DNA of 64,000 bases, from positions 6,138,001 to 6,202,000 of the forward strand of contig CP085825.1 in assembly GCA_020809705.1 (NCBI GenBank), in the 5' to 3' direction. The translations under genes and the position numbers were made by a program. Positions 30,946 through 43,148 of the stretch are shown here, piece by piece. Below the pieces are notes generated by a model. That model made no database searches, was not told the origin of the DNA, and saw nothing but the letters and a program-made list of their open reading frames with translations. Position 1 is the first letter of the stretch, and every line of letters begins with the position of its first letter. This DNA is from Calonectria ilicicola. Lineage: Eukaryota > Ascomycota > Sordariomycetes > Hypocreales > Nectriaceae.

Positions 30946-33900
30946 TCATCGTCCTGAGCGGGCGTTATCGGCAGTAATTTCCCGTTCCACCATTTCAATG
31001 GTCCCAAGGCTCGGGAATCGTTTTGAAAAGTCCTGAATGTAATCATCCTTCTCCTTAGCCGTCATGTCTAGCACTGGCTGCCCGGGGAGATCTACCCCGA
31101 CGAGCCGCTCGGATGAAGCGGTTGGCCGGTCCACTTTGGGAGGTGAAGCTGGGCGACCGCCAGTGGGGATACTATTCAAATGCATGGGTTTCTTCGGAGG
31201 CTTCGGTGGCAGCGCGGGCGATGCGTTGGAACTACCAGCAATCGGCGCCGGACCACGGGCTTGCATCGGGGGCTCCACACGAGACTTTTGAATACTCAAG
31301 GGCTTCCTAGGGACTCCTGGGATAGGCTTGTTACCGGCCTCGGGATCATCCGTGTACTTGCCATAGCCCGAGGCCGTCCGTTGAACAGGTGCGGGTCGGT
31401 GTTCTTCGCTGAGTAAACTCTGAACTCGATTCTGGATGCTCACGGCACGAGATGCTCCGCTGACGTTTTTGGGTGGAACAGCTGGTCCACTACTACCAAC
31501 TGCGATGCGCTTTCGGTATTCGGCCTGTCCAGCAGCCACCCGCTGTTCCTCCTCCAACAATTGAAGGCGCTCCATCTCACGCCGCATCTCAGGCGTCATG
31601 CTATCTTCATCCTCGTGGATCCGACCATCATCGCTCCGGCCATCGGTCGCTTCAGAGCCAGCAATGGGAGTTAATTCATGACGGCCAATATCCTTGCTCG
31701 GTGACGGGGTCCTCTGGCTGCTCGAGGGGGAGCTGCTTTCGAAGCGCTTAAAGGCGTCTCCAAACTTGCCAGCCAGAATATTCTTGTTCCCAGATAGCGA
31801 TGATAGGCTCGCTCGCTTGCCTGACCTAGTTTTCTCGGCGTCTTCCATGCTTCTCAAAAAGTCAATGTCACTAGTTGGTAGACGCGCATCTTCGTCTACC
31901 GAGGGCTCGAGAATGGGCGATGGGGCCTGGGAAGTTGATTGAGCTGGGCGGCTTGGTGGGCGTCCTGCAGCTTCATTCTCGCGCAAAAAGTCCAAGGTCT
32001 CTAAGTTAGTGCTGGAGGGGCGCGGCCTGTTGGCTGCTGGATTTGAGCGAGGTATGGGTTCCAAAAAGTCGGCACGAGGTCGACCACCTTCCAAAGACGG
32101 CCGTGACGATGAAGGGTGTCGTGCATGACCAGGTTGAGGCTGATAGATAGGAGTCCGGGGCTTGACTGCGCGAGCATCGTCTGTATTCCATTGACTTGTC
32201 GAGTGATCAGGTTGCCGAGGCATACTAGCCGAGCGAGAGTAGTCGGAAGACAAACGATGGCTAGATCTATCAGGCGGGGGTGTGCTGGTCATGGTGCCAG
32301 TAGAAACATATCTTGAGCTAGTGTGAGAAGAAATAGCTTGGAGTTCAGGATTGTTACTAATGATAGATTGGGCCCGGCTGATATCAGGTCTACTAGGCGT
32401 CGAGGGGACACTAGGCGTCGAGCCAATGTTTGGTGCAGAAATGACCTTGGAAATGGGCGGCTCTATAGGCGGTGACGCAATTCCTGATTGGTGTCCGACA
32501 GGGGTCACGGAGTGTGGTCTAGATGCTGTCCTCGTGTGAGAAGTCGTCCTCGGTGGTGGAGATTGGGCAAAGGCTTCGTCAGCCAACCGATCCGTAACCC
32601 TTTGGTTCATGTCGGAAGAGGCCTGGGCTGGCGGCGAAGTCGGTGAAGACGCATCAAAGTCAAAGTTGGCACCTTGGTCATGTAGCAAGGAAAAGTGGTC
32701 AAGAGTAGGGAATCGAGATGACAACTCATCAAAGCCAACTTTAGGTGTAGCCTTGGAGTCCAAAGCCGCAAATGGATCACCATCTGTCCTCCTCATTGGA
32801 GACACCTCTGGCTTCTTTACTGTGGTCGCAGACGCTGTTGGCCGACCTCTTCTCATCGGTACCACATCGGGGATAACTTGCTGCTCAGGTGCGGCTCTAG
32901 AAAAGACGGCTCCGACAATAGATCCAGACTCTGTTTTCTGGTCCTTGGATGTGGGTGTCTCGGTTCGACCTGAATCCGCGAGCGGGCGACTGGCATAAAT
33001 CTATCAAACTAGTTAGGCTTTGCCGCCGGTCGTAAGTCTATCAGCTTACATCATGAATTGGAACATCCTTGTTCTGCATAGCGCAGCCTTCCTTCAGGAC
33101 TTGGTAAATGGTCGGACGAGATTGCATGTTTTCTCGCAACATTGAAGCTACGATGGTTAGCGAGGCGCAACATGACAAATAATTGAGGAGTTGTACCAAT
33201 GAGCTTCTTGAGGCGGTCTGAAAAGACTGGATGACTGGGAAATCTATAGCTGGCGTTGAGGATGGCCAATTGGCCTTGGTCTTCAAACGGTGTCGTGTAG
33301 TAGCAAAGCTTATATAAGAGCACACCCAGGGCCCAAATGTCGGATTTTTCATTAAGCGGTTGCTTTCGGTATACATCGATCATTTCGGGGCTTCGGTATT
33401 GCAGGGTAGTGTGTTTTTGAACATCTTCATCCATCAAACGGCACTCGACAACTGTGGTCGGGGCAGGTCGTGGGGGTGCGGCTGAACCGAAATCGCAAAG
33501 CTTGAATCGCTTAACAGAACCCTTAGATGTAATGAGAACATTTTCGACCTTGAGATCCCGGTGTAGAAGCGCAGGTTTCAGATAATGCATGCATGCGACA
33601 CCTTCAGCAATGTCAGTAAAGATGTTGAGAATCTCAGGCTCCGTTAGGCGATGCTGCAGTCGAGTATTCATAAAATCGATAAGACCGCCGCCATTGCAAA
33701 ACTCCATAAGCAGAAATACTTCGTAGCCGCCGCCTCGCATTTCAGATGCATGGGAATCGATATATGTAACAATCGGCCGGTGTCCCTTGAGACGCTTCAT
33801 GGTTTCGACTTCGGTACGCATGCCCCGCAAGGCCTCCTTATCGGGGACAGCAACACGCTTAAGAACAGCTTGGTCGGTGCCGTCCACGGGTTTTGGCAGC

Positions 33901-34103
33901 TTGACAAGATAGACGTGGGCGAATCCTCCTTCCGATAGATATTTTTGAATCACGACGCGGTGGCCGCCTACTTGAATCTTGGTGCCAGGTGCAAATGTGC
34001 CAGCTGGAGCACCACCTGTCGCGGGCACTGGGACGCCATAGGGAGCATGATGATGAGCTCGAGGAGCAGCCTGCGGCTGCGACTGGTGGCCGTACGAGGC
34101 CAT
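30946..34103 (-). CDS. Ark/Prk (NAK) family Ser/Thr kinase
   Basis: Kinase of the Ark1/Prk1/Akl1-AAK1 group, which controls actin patches and clathrin endocytosis. Three exons: 34103-33197, 33147-33050, 33000-30946; introns of 49 nt each (donors GTACAA and GTAAGC; acceptors CGTAG and GATAG). Total 1019 residues. The kinase domain has the Gly-rich loop LSEGGFAHVY (56-65), catalytic Lys in AVLKRV (82), HRDLKVENVLI (181 on) and DFG (204-206). SMLRENMQSRPTIYQVL, formed only by the first splice, closes the domain. The remaining 670 residues are low-complexity Ser/Pro-rich, with DPFAALD (a DPF-type adaptor-binding motif), FDELSSRFPTLDHFSLL and a near-repeat IQDFSKRFPSLGTIEMVE close to the C-terminus. 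Pro-rich stretches such as ALPPKPPKKP suggest SH3 binding. Assignment is firm; exact Ark1 versus Akl1 orthology is not resolved. Confidence 0.9.
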
Positions 34104-36022
34104 CCTGACCGTGAGATGTCAAGAGGCCCTGGTCTAAAAGGTCGGTTGTTAGGTCGAGGGATTGCGAGGACGGTCACGAGCCGATAGGGGAGGGAGGCAC
34201 CCCAGGATCGCAGTCGGGGGCTGAAAGGGGTGGGGAGAGTTTTAGAGGATGTATTTATCGACACAAAGGAATGGCGCAGTTGAATATCAAGGCATTGACT
34301 CAAACACAATCAAGTGGTCGAGCAATCAGACTGGGCGCATTGTCGCAGGCATAAACAAAGGCAGATGTTTGGATGTTTAGAGTGAGAAACACATGGCCCC
34401 TTGGAAACGTGGGCCTCGACACTCGCCAGGCAGCTCAGCCTCCCGAAACCACTTCTAGCGGAGGGTTCCACGTTTCGGCATCAGTGACGGGGAAAAGTCG
34501 GCTAAATCAGGCCGGGCTAAGGAGGACCCCGACGTCATTTTTTGGCTTTTTGAGTGTCTGTACATGAACTCATAGTTAGGCTTGCTTGATTGGCTTGCAC
34601 CAATGCAATGCCTGGATTGGCATTGAAATCGCGTATCAAGCATCCAATCAATCAATTCCATCGATTTTAATTCCATGCAGTGCTTTTCCCGTCCTCCCAG
34701 CTTCTCACTTTCGGCCACTTTTCGGCAGAGCCCGTCAATCTCACTGCCAAGCCTCGATTTGGTTCTGGGACGAAATTCCAGCCACACTGAAAGAGGAAAC
34801 AATGCAACCAAAAACGTCACCAACCATCAACCGAGCAATGCTAGAACAATTCCACAAAAGCTTTTCCCGGCTGATGTCACGCGGGGAATTATTCTAAAAT
34901 AGATATAGTATAAACTCATCCGGTCTTTGTTCTATCACCATCACTCGCGACCGACCCCTAACCCTGCTTCTGACGCTTATTCCCCGCTATCTCTGATATC
35001 CGCCACCCTGGGTCTAATATCAAACCAGGTGCCGCCCCCGACCCATCTTGTCCCCCAGATTCCATGGTCTATCTCGCTCAGTCCGATCGCCTGGCCGCCC
35101 TAGTTCCCACATTAACCAGGCCCAAAGATCGGTCATTCGAGGTCCCACGCGTTATCTGCACTCCCCTCTCCCCTCCCCCCAATTCTACCTTCTCTTCAAC
35201 GAACAAGCGCAACCAAAGTGGGACTTCTTTATCCTGTTTCCAGGATGATTCCAGAAGCTTGGTGTTTCCCATCGTCTGTTGATACTTGGTACAATGACGA
35301 CTCTGCATCGTCACCCATACGTCACCATGCTGCAAGCCCGTTGCGGTTTAACGCCTTGTGGCAGCTAGTTATCTTCCCAACTCTTACTTGGATGTCATTC
35401 AGCTCCTGTGTTTTACCTGAGGAAATAATCTAGTCATTTAGCTTCAATAGGAGAGGCTTGGTCGATACGCAGGCGGCATAAACCCATCACGACTTCATCA
35501 TTTGCACCAAGCATGTGCTTCCTAATATGCACGCATTGAATCTCTTCTCCTCAGCTGGCGTTCGTCGTGGCCTCTCTGAGCCACAAAACAACCCACCACC
35601 CACCACTACAATCGAGACGTCCAAGGGTCTCCACCACCCCAACCAAACAACCAAGTTCTGCTGACCTCACCAAGGTCACGATTCTCACTGGAAGGTCAGG
35701 CGGCCACAACCCACTTCGGCCTGTCCCATGTAGCTAGTTTTAGTCGTCCATCCATTCGGATTACGAGTGACAACCCTGATGCTTGAAACTCGTCGCCTCA
35801 TGGTACATGCACGAACGACCCGCCCCAGCCCTGCGCCCTTAACTTGCGCCTTTGACCTTGTCGCCGTATGGAGTATTTACATACGACGCTGCGCTCCATT
35901 GTCCCATCCAGTCTTTTCTTCTCCCACCACTACTTTCTGCCCAGCCCCTCCCGAAAAAAAAATCCTGCTGATTTCTCACATCACTCAGTATACCTAACGG
36001 TTTTATTCTCCCCAACGTGACA
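34104..36022. other. Divergent intergenic region
   Basis: 1.9 kb upstream of the Ark/Prk kinase (minus) and of the CYSTM gene (plus). C/T-rich near 35150-35200 and before the CYSTM ATG; no other gene supported. Confidence 0.5.
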
Positions 36023-36379
36023 ATGCCCTCTTCTTCAATCCAGGCTCAGATGCCCCGCCAGCCAGCGCCTGTTGCGCAACCGGCCCGCAGACTGGACGCT
36101 CAGCCCGTAAGTCAGCTCTCCTCTTGCCTGACATTCTCCCAGTGTAGAAATCACTCTGGATAATTGGCTGATTGTCATACTAGGCCCCATTTGGACCGAT
36201 GACTATGGAACCCCAGCCAACTGTTGGCCTTCGAGGTGGAAAGGACGGTGGTGTACGTTTGAAATCAAATCTGCAAAATTCCACTACTAGAGGACATTGC
36301 TAATTTAGAAATCCAGGCTATCTGCTGTGGAATTTGCGCAGGACTATGTTGCTTTGAATGCTTGGATTGCTGTTGTTAA
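36023..36379 (+). CDS. Small cysteine-rich CYSTM-type membrane protein, three exons
   Basis: A short gene that no long open frame reveals. Exons 36023-36106, 36184-36252 and 36317-36379 join in phase 0 to give 71 residues. Splice signals: GTAAGT...CTAG for the first intron (77 nt) and GTACGT...CCAG for the second (64 nt, branch GCTAAT). The protein has a Pro/Gln-rich hydrophilic N-terminus (MPSSSIQAQMPRQPAPVAQP), a middle with GLRGGKDGG, and a C-terminal cysteine-rich hydrophobic module, ICCGICAGLCCFECLDCCC. That matches the CYSTM (cysteine-rich transmembrane module) family, tail-anchored plasma-membrane proteins linked to stress tolerance in fungi and plants. An alternative acceptor TTTAG at 36307-36308 would destroy the cysteine frame, which supports the chosen one. 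Convergent with the HeLo-pseudokinase gene. Confidence 0.85.
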
Positions 36380-36608
36380 GCGAGCTCTGTGATAGATGGC
36401 GAGAGTCTTCTTTGTTATTGAGGATGCTACCCTACAGATGCAGTAATCCGTTGGCATACCCTCAAGCTTCCTTTATTGTAATGAACAAGTGTTTCAATTT
36501 ATTTCTGTTACTGTTTTTTTCCCCTAATAGTCTGGGCCCTCTAGGTCATGGTAATAATCACGACATTGGATGTTATCGGGTTGTTATTTTTGGATTTGTC
36601 TATTTCTT

Positions 36609-38639
36609 TTACACCACAATCCCCTCTAGCTGTTTGACAACCTCCTCGTAATACTTTATAGATAATCGTTCTGCGACTTCATCTATCGTTTCATTGTCCC
36701 CATCATACAAACCTAATTCTTCGCCGCCCAATAGGCATTTGCGGGTTGCTTCTTCGAATTTTTCTCCCATGTCAGCGCCAACTGCAGCAATCCGCTGTTG
36801 CGTCAGAAGATCGTCGCGGACTCGGCGAACGATATCCCGCTGGCCCCGCACTCGGCGCATCTCGATGCCAAGCACAGCCTCCACAGGCTGCCAATGTGCT
36901 AGCTCAACAAAGACCACGCCTAGGCTGTAAATATCAAAGCTCTTTTTAGATCGTTCACGGTCCCCCCGACGGTTCGATTGTGTGCGCGGATGACGGTAGA
37001 GATCGTGCTCAGCGTCATCACCGGGAGCATCTGTCATCTCGTCGGAGCCCCCTGGCCTTGAAAAATCAAAGCCTGAAAGGTACGGGCGTCGAAAGTCAAC
37101 GGTGCCGTCTCGGGTGCGAAAGAAGAGTATATTATGACTGCGTAAGCCCTTATGCAACCAGTGCACAGCATGCAAGTACAACAGGCAATTGCTGATGGCA
37201 TAGGCAAGCTTGATGCGTTCCGTGACACGGGGTTTGGGAACCTTTGCATCTTGGAGAAGCTCGCGCAGCGAGATGGGTGATAAAGCATCGTGCAGAGTGT
37301 CATCAGCTGGGCGCTCAAAGACAAGACCGAGCCTTCGATCGAGGATATCAACATCGTCCTCCAGTATATCTGCATCAGCCTTATCAAAGAAACCAAGACA
37401 GTGGGGGGTCCGGAATGCCTCTGGTTTAGGGCTGTGGTTTAGCAGTGCAGCCAGCTTTCGGACCCGCTCGATGATGTCTGCTTTGGAAAGCGAGCCTGGT
37501 TGCGAAGCAGCACTGTCATAATCCTTCCATTCAATCCATATTTTCTTCTTGCCCTCTGGCGTATTTATATAGGCTTCGCATCGGGGCTCGTCAGATTCAT
37601 CAACCTCATCATCAAGTTGGATAAGGGATCGGGGCAGAAAGAGGTCTTGCTGCTGGCCAGGCCTAGATAGCTCGAGGAATTTTGCTACTGTCTCATCAAC
37701 AAGAGCTGGAGCGTCGGCTTTGGGATCGATGGTTTCGTTAAATGCCTTGAATTTGGCTAATTTGGCAAGTTGCCTTAGGGAATCTGCGTTGGCCTCCCTC
37801 TCCAACTTGGACATTGGAGAGGGGCCGGCTGGGGAGCTTGCGCTAAGCTGCGATGTCAGGGCAAGTACAAGGTGGCTCAAGTCTGCAATCTTGTGGTGAA
37901 GGAGCAAGACGCCTCGGTTAGTGTCCTGAACTGTATGCCTGATCTCGACCTGGAGGGAATGGTCTAGGATATTTGTCATGTTATCGTTCAGGGCCGAGAA
38001 CTTGTTGAGAAGCTCCTCAAATCCCTCCTTGTCGAACGAGACCCAGCGAAGTCGACTTAGTTCGCCCGATGATTTGGCTTTTAGCCCAGCCATGGCCTTT
38101 TTTATGAAATCTCGTTTCCTTGGGGCTATGGGAAAATTAGCCTCCTTGGCATCCTTTTCAGGGGCGGCCAAGATGCCGTCGTCGTCTTGGACAGTCTTGA
38201 GGTTGTTGTGGCGGCGCTGGTGGCGAGTAAACTCATCAAAGAGGCACTGCATCTGAACTAACAAGTCCAGAACGGTCTGACGGTGAAGATTGAAAATATT
38301 CGAGTTGAGGACCTTGTCCTGGTTGTTCGCGTCTAAATCGAGCAGCCCTGACGTCTCGCTCCATGCGTAGAGGCGCTGTTGCTCCATGCGGAGGCGCAGG
38401 TTGAGGTACTTGCAATCATCTCCGTAGCCGCACGCCGTAATTAGCAACTGGATCCCTAAAAAAGAGTCAAGACAAGTTAGGAATTTAGACCATGGGACGT
38501 TTACGTGCACAGTCCCTGGTCATGATTTTGCTTTTGATTTGATGAAACGGAGTAACATGCCTTGGATACAGCTCGTGTAGACCTGTAGGCCAATTGAAGC
38601 TACGCCAATCGCCAGACCAGTGAGCGAAACTGGGTCCAT
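36609..38639 (-). CDS. HeLo-domain / pseudokinase fusion protein
   Basis: Two exons, 38639-38561 and 38455-36609, giving 641 residues. Exon 1 encodes MDPVSLTGLAIGVASIGLQV and YTSCIQ, and exon 2 continues GIQLLITACGYGDDCKYLNL then RLRMEQQRLYAWSETSGLL: the typical start of a HeLo (prion-inhibition and propagation) domain, as in HET-S. The junction needs donor AAG|GCATGT, a GC-AG intron of 105 nt. The HeLo region runs to about residue 215 (ends near RWVSFDKEGFEELLNKFSAL). A kinase-like fold occupies about 330-641: IKLAYAISNCLLYLHAVHWL, HKGLRSHNILFF in place of HRD...N, LSGFDFSRP in place of DFG, and DIYSLGVVFVELAHWQPVEA. The catalytic Asp of HRD is absent and DFG is displaced, so it is probably inactive. 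Resembles MLKL in architecture; role in regulated cell death is inference. Confidence 0.85.
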
Positions 38640-41600
38640 TATCCAGCTACAACGAAACTAATCTAATAGGATACTAGATGATAAGATGCCGTCTTCACAA
38701 TCAAGGCAAGGGCTTCGGGAGAGTCAGATGGTAGTCGCGTAACGAGGTGATCAGCAGTTTCCGACCGGGATGCCTGGCCGGGGCTCCGGTGTGGAGATGG
38801 GATGGAACCAGGGGGGCGTGTATGCGCCCAAAAGAAAAATTTAAAGAGGAATAGACTGGGCGGCCGACCGAGATGCGGGTGGCTGATGGGATGTTGTGCG
38901 GCGAGGGTTTTGGCTCGAGGGCGTTGGCGGGAAATGTTACAAAAATGTGTGCGTGGGGAAGTGGGATCGAATGGTACGTAGCAAGTGGGCGGCATGACAT
39001 GGAAGCGCTGGCATCGGTACCTGGAACGGCATGGTTGGCTTGGGCCGAGTGCTATGAGAGGGGCGGCAGTATGGAGAAGAGCCCGCCGCGAAACAGGTCA
39101 CGATCCAACGAGACAACGTTCCGTGGAGGGACGTGGATGTTATGGGATTCTATGAATTTGGGGGCTGCCCGGCAGCGGGAATCTGTGAAAACGATGCTCT
39201 GTGATGGGTCAAAGCTTACCTTGGGGGCTTGAATTAGCGGGAATAAATTCGGCAACATGGGCTATCTCAGTCCAAGAATCGTTTGGCGCCAGGGGAACAA
39301 TGTTGGGCGGCCGTAGTTATTGGGGGCAATTCGAGATGAAGGAGGATCAGTTGTTCTGGGGGCCGTTTCTCGTTTTCACAGTTCGTATCACGCTTTCAGA
39401 GTCACGGACGGCAAGCCACCTCCGAAGAACGACCGTATCGATTATATTTTATTTGAATGGGATGATGTTTGTGGAGTCAAGGGGAATTTAGAGGAGTCAG
39501 CACCTAGCCGAATAAGTTGATTGAACGTGCTGAAAGCGAGGCTACATTAACAGTGCAGAGATGGGTTGAGGGATGAATGAGTCGAGTAAGTCAAAGAGAC
39601 TTTTGGCTGGATGAGAGGAAAATGGAGAATTCGAACAGTAAGAAAAAGAAAACTATTTTTAATAAATGTCACCAAAGGCACTGGATTGTGATTAAATTTT
39701 GAGCGAGTATAATATTTCGTTTTAATTGGGAGTGGAATTCAGCTGCTTTGCTGTTAAGGTTATTTGCTTGGTGGCAGGGCTGAGAGGCGTTTTGGTGGCT
39801 GACTTTGCCAAGAAAAAAATTGTTAAGCAGACCGCTCTCAAAAAATGGACCTGCTTCTAGAACGTATTGCACCTTAGCGTACCATGCACCCATGACATCA
39901 AGGCCACTGCATCACAACCACGCCAAGCACAGCAAGCCAAGTGCAAAAACCAAAAAGAAAAGACAGCAAAGTGTTTCCCTCAAACTTCATATTAGGTGAA
40001 ATTGAGTCATAGGGCTGGGACATAGAACCTGCAAATAGTAAGGTGCCCTTTTTTGATTCAAAACCAGCCACCACTGGGGCGGCATGGCATGTTACACGCA
40101 GACGGTGATGCCGGAGTTGGATCGGAGAGGCGTAGGCAGCTGTTTTGTAAGCGAGGGAAGACATCATGTCTGTCACACTACTCGCCTTTCGGCCGAGCAA
40201 TATTGTGGAATTTTAGCCTTGTTGGGAAAAATCCATCACAGTTCACTAATCCGCCAAAAGCAGACCTGGGGACTGATGAAACGGAAATCCACCACAGGCC
40301 GCAAAATAAGGAAGCCTAATGGTACTGTAGCCGGCATGCGGGATATGCACGACGGCGAATTGGACCGGAACTTGACGAACCGCGAGCGATTGTAGAAGCT
40401 GGCTCGCACATGTTTTTTCCCCACGCTTGATACCTGCTGGGGCCCTGGCCAGTGTGCAAAAGGAGACTACGTCAGACATCATTTTTGATCATTGTGATGC
40501 AACCAAACAAGCTGATGTGACAACGATTCCTAGATTGCGGACGCTCACTGGTGGTTAGTGCCATGATGCTAAGACAAAAATATATCGAGGGAGGCCTCAT
40601 TTGAGAAAGCTACGTAAAAGCAATAACAAGATACAACACCAGCTGGGGCTTATTGGAGCTTGGTTGGGAAGCTTCAAGCTTCATGTAAGTGGCATCAAAG
40701 TCGAATGGCACCTAACCACCGGAATACGGCAGAGACTAATTGAATGGTACTATGCTCGACCCTGAACAACTCAGAACCATGTGCATGACGACCCATTGAA
40801 AGAAGTAAACGGCGTGAGAAACGGCCAAGGTAGGGTGGGGATGACCCAAGGGATCGGATAAGAGCCATGGAGCTTCATCTCAAAAAGGCGGGATGTCCAA
40901 ACGAGGCCGTAAGCTTGGCGGCATGGCGAACAGCACCTGAAATGTGCCGACCAGTCATGTTGCAATCCAACAAATCTAGCACCGGCACCTGAGGCGCAAG
41001 CGGTCCGGATGAAGACCCGATATCTGGAGAAGCACTCACTTGGCAACAGACTATGTGGCAGAGCATGTATGTGACAAGGGGAAGCTAGCAGGGGAGTAGC
41101 AGAAGAGCGGTGACAGTACGTACCTGGGGGATGGCCACTGGGCTTGATGTCGGGAGGCGACCGGGGGGCAATGGGCGATGGGAATGGTCGATGGCTTGAT
41201 TTGCATGTTGCGAGCCTCAGCCCCTCTGCACTATTTTCGAAATAAGGCCGTGTGGAGGGCGGATGGGCTTGCTTGGTGGAGGCGCATTGAGATGGCCAAG
41301 TCACACGAGGCAAGGATACGGCCTATGAATGGCATCTCCGCCTGGGTGACCTTGTTATCAATCCCGCCGTTTTGAACGCCGCTTTTCTCTCCCCAGGCCC
41401 ATTTGGGTGCTAGCCAAGTCGCTTTTGGAGCCCTACATTGGCGGGATGCCTTGCGAACAACCTTGCCATGCACGGCGGCGCTCTGCATCGCATCGCGTCA
41501 CATGGGACAAGCGACAACAACAACATCATGATGATGATGATGTGTTGTGGCCAGTGGGAGGCAAACGATCTTTTGATGGAGGGCTGGCAAAGTGCGCCGA

Positions 41601-43148
41601 AAGAGTGAACGAAGCCGAAATAGGTGGACAGATGGGGGCTATCACGGACGACATGAAGTAGGGTCGGCTTGCATTTGGAGTGGCCATCACCATTACCCAG
41701 AAGTACCGCCATGAACATCTAGGTCAACATGATGGCGATTGATATTGGGCAAACCCATTCGGAACCAAGCTCCCCGCAGGACGAGCTGCTCCCAATTGCT
41801 TCAGAACGTCATTGGAGTGGTTGCAGTGGCTACAGCAGTGGGGTGCCCTGCAGATGGGCTTGCAGTTAGACTACAGGGGACTGAGTGCTTAACTTGGCGG
41901 GGCCTGTGAGCACGGCCTTACAGGGCAAGACAGGGCACATCGCAGGTTGCTGCAAGGGTTGCCATCTTCGGAGCGCGGGCACATCGGTGGACCCGATGTT
42001 GAGGTAGAGAGCACTGCTCGGGAAATGTATTCATGTTTGGCATGGGCTCGTCTATGATGCGAGAATCCTGGGTCTCGCTATGTTACTTGGCAACCGCGAT
42101 AGCAGGGAGGATGATTGGCTCGAGTACGAGCTCAGCCATGGGCATCCGCGGGAGCACAGCCTAGGATTGGTTTATGCACCAAGAATCTGCCATGGTTGGG
42201 AATATTTTCATCTCTGGATCCGCATACACGCGCGCGCGGCCGGCCATGACCGAGATGCTGCTCACTGTATGGGGCTCAGGGAAGCCCTCTGGGTCCAGCG
42301 CCAGTGGCACGTTGCACTTGCAACGGGGAGGGGTCTGCGGTTCCAGCACGCCAGCAGCCGTCTTGGGGCTAGCTAGGGCTGAAGGCTGAAGGTGCCAGCC
42401 ATGTCCCAGAAGGCGGCCCAATCCCACGGCGCTGAGCCGATGATGCTGGACGCCGCCACAGGCCGCAGAAACCTCCACTTGACGCAGCTTCCTGATGACG
42501 GACCCTACTCAAATCTCTTACGGATAGTGACAAAGGCGAATCTGACGGTTCGTGGTGGCCAGGGGCTCATGCTCGACGCACACCTCCACCCACATCACAC
42601 ATCACGCCTCATGCTGCCACCCGTAACCTCAGGGTGGAGGGGTAGGGGGGATGGCGGTAGTTGAGCCCGAATGAATGAGTGACCAAGGAGGTTTAGCTGT
42701 GAGTTTAGGCTTGTGCTCGTGCTTTGAAAGCTACGAGCTGAGGCTTCAGATGAAAACGAGATATTAGATGGCTCCGTGTCCCCAGATCTCAATGGTCCTC
42801 TCATCCTTTCGTCGACAGGGAGAGAGATCGCCACACACACTCGCGCACTCTTGCTCGCACATATACAAATAACCTCAACACCACCCACCCACCATCTTTG
42901 CTTTGACATCAATTTACATCATACCATCTCATTTCTTCATCAGTTTTTATTTGACTGATCTGGTGCTCCTTGTTCCCTTGGAACTCTAAACCTTGGCCCC
43001 CCCGAGCTTAGTCATTGGTCACCGATTGCCTCCCGACTGCCTCCCCCCGACACCCAGCTCACTTGCACCGGGTGATACCCACAGAGACCCGAGGGTCCCA
43101 AACGAGAAGGCGCACCGCCCGCCCGCCCGCCTTCCCGGCCGCTTCTTC
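38640..43148. other. 4.5 kb gene-poor divergent region
   Basis: Between the HeLo-pseudokinase start and the Zn2Cys6 regulator start. Frames up to 180 codons occur (for example 40771-41313 minus) but lack any family feature or splice support. The last 200-400 nt, CT- and CA-rich, are probably the leader and promoter of the regulator. Long upstream regions like this are common for fungal regulators. Confidence 0.5.

Noticed and set aside
40771..41313. 180-codon minus-strand frame
   Set aside because: Low-complexity translation with scattered Cys/Pro/Ser and no family or splice support.
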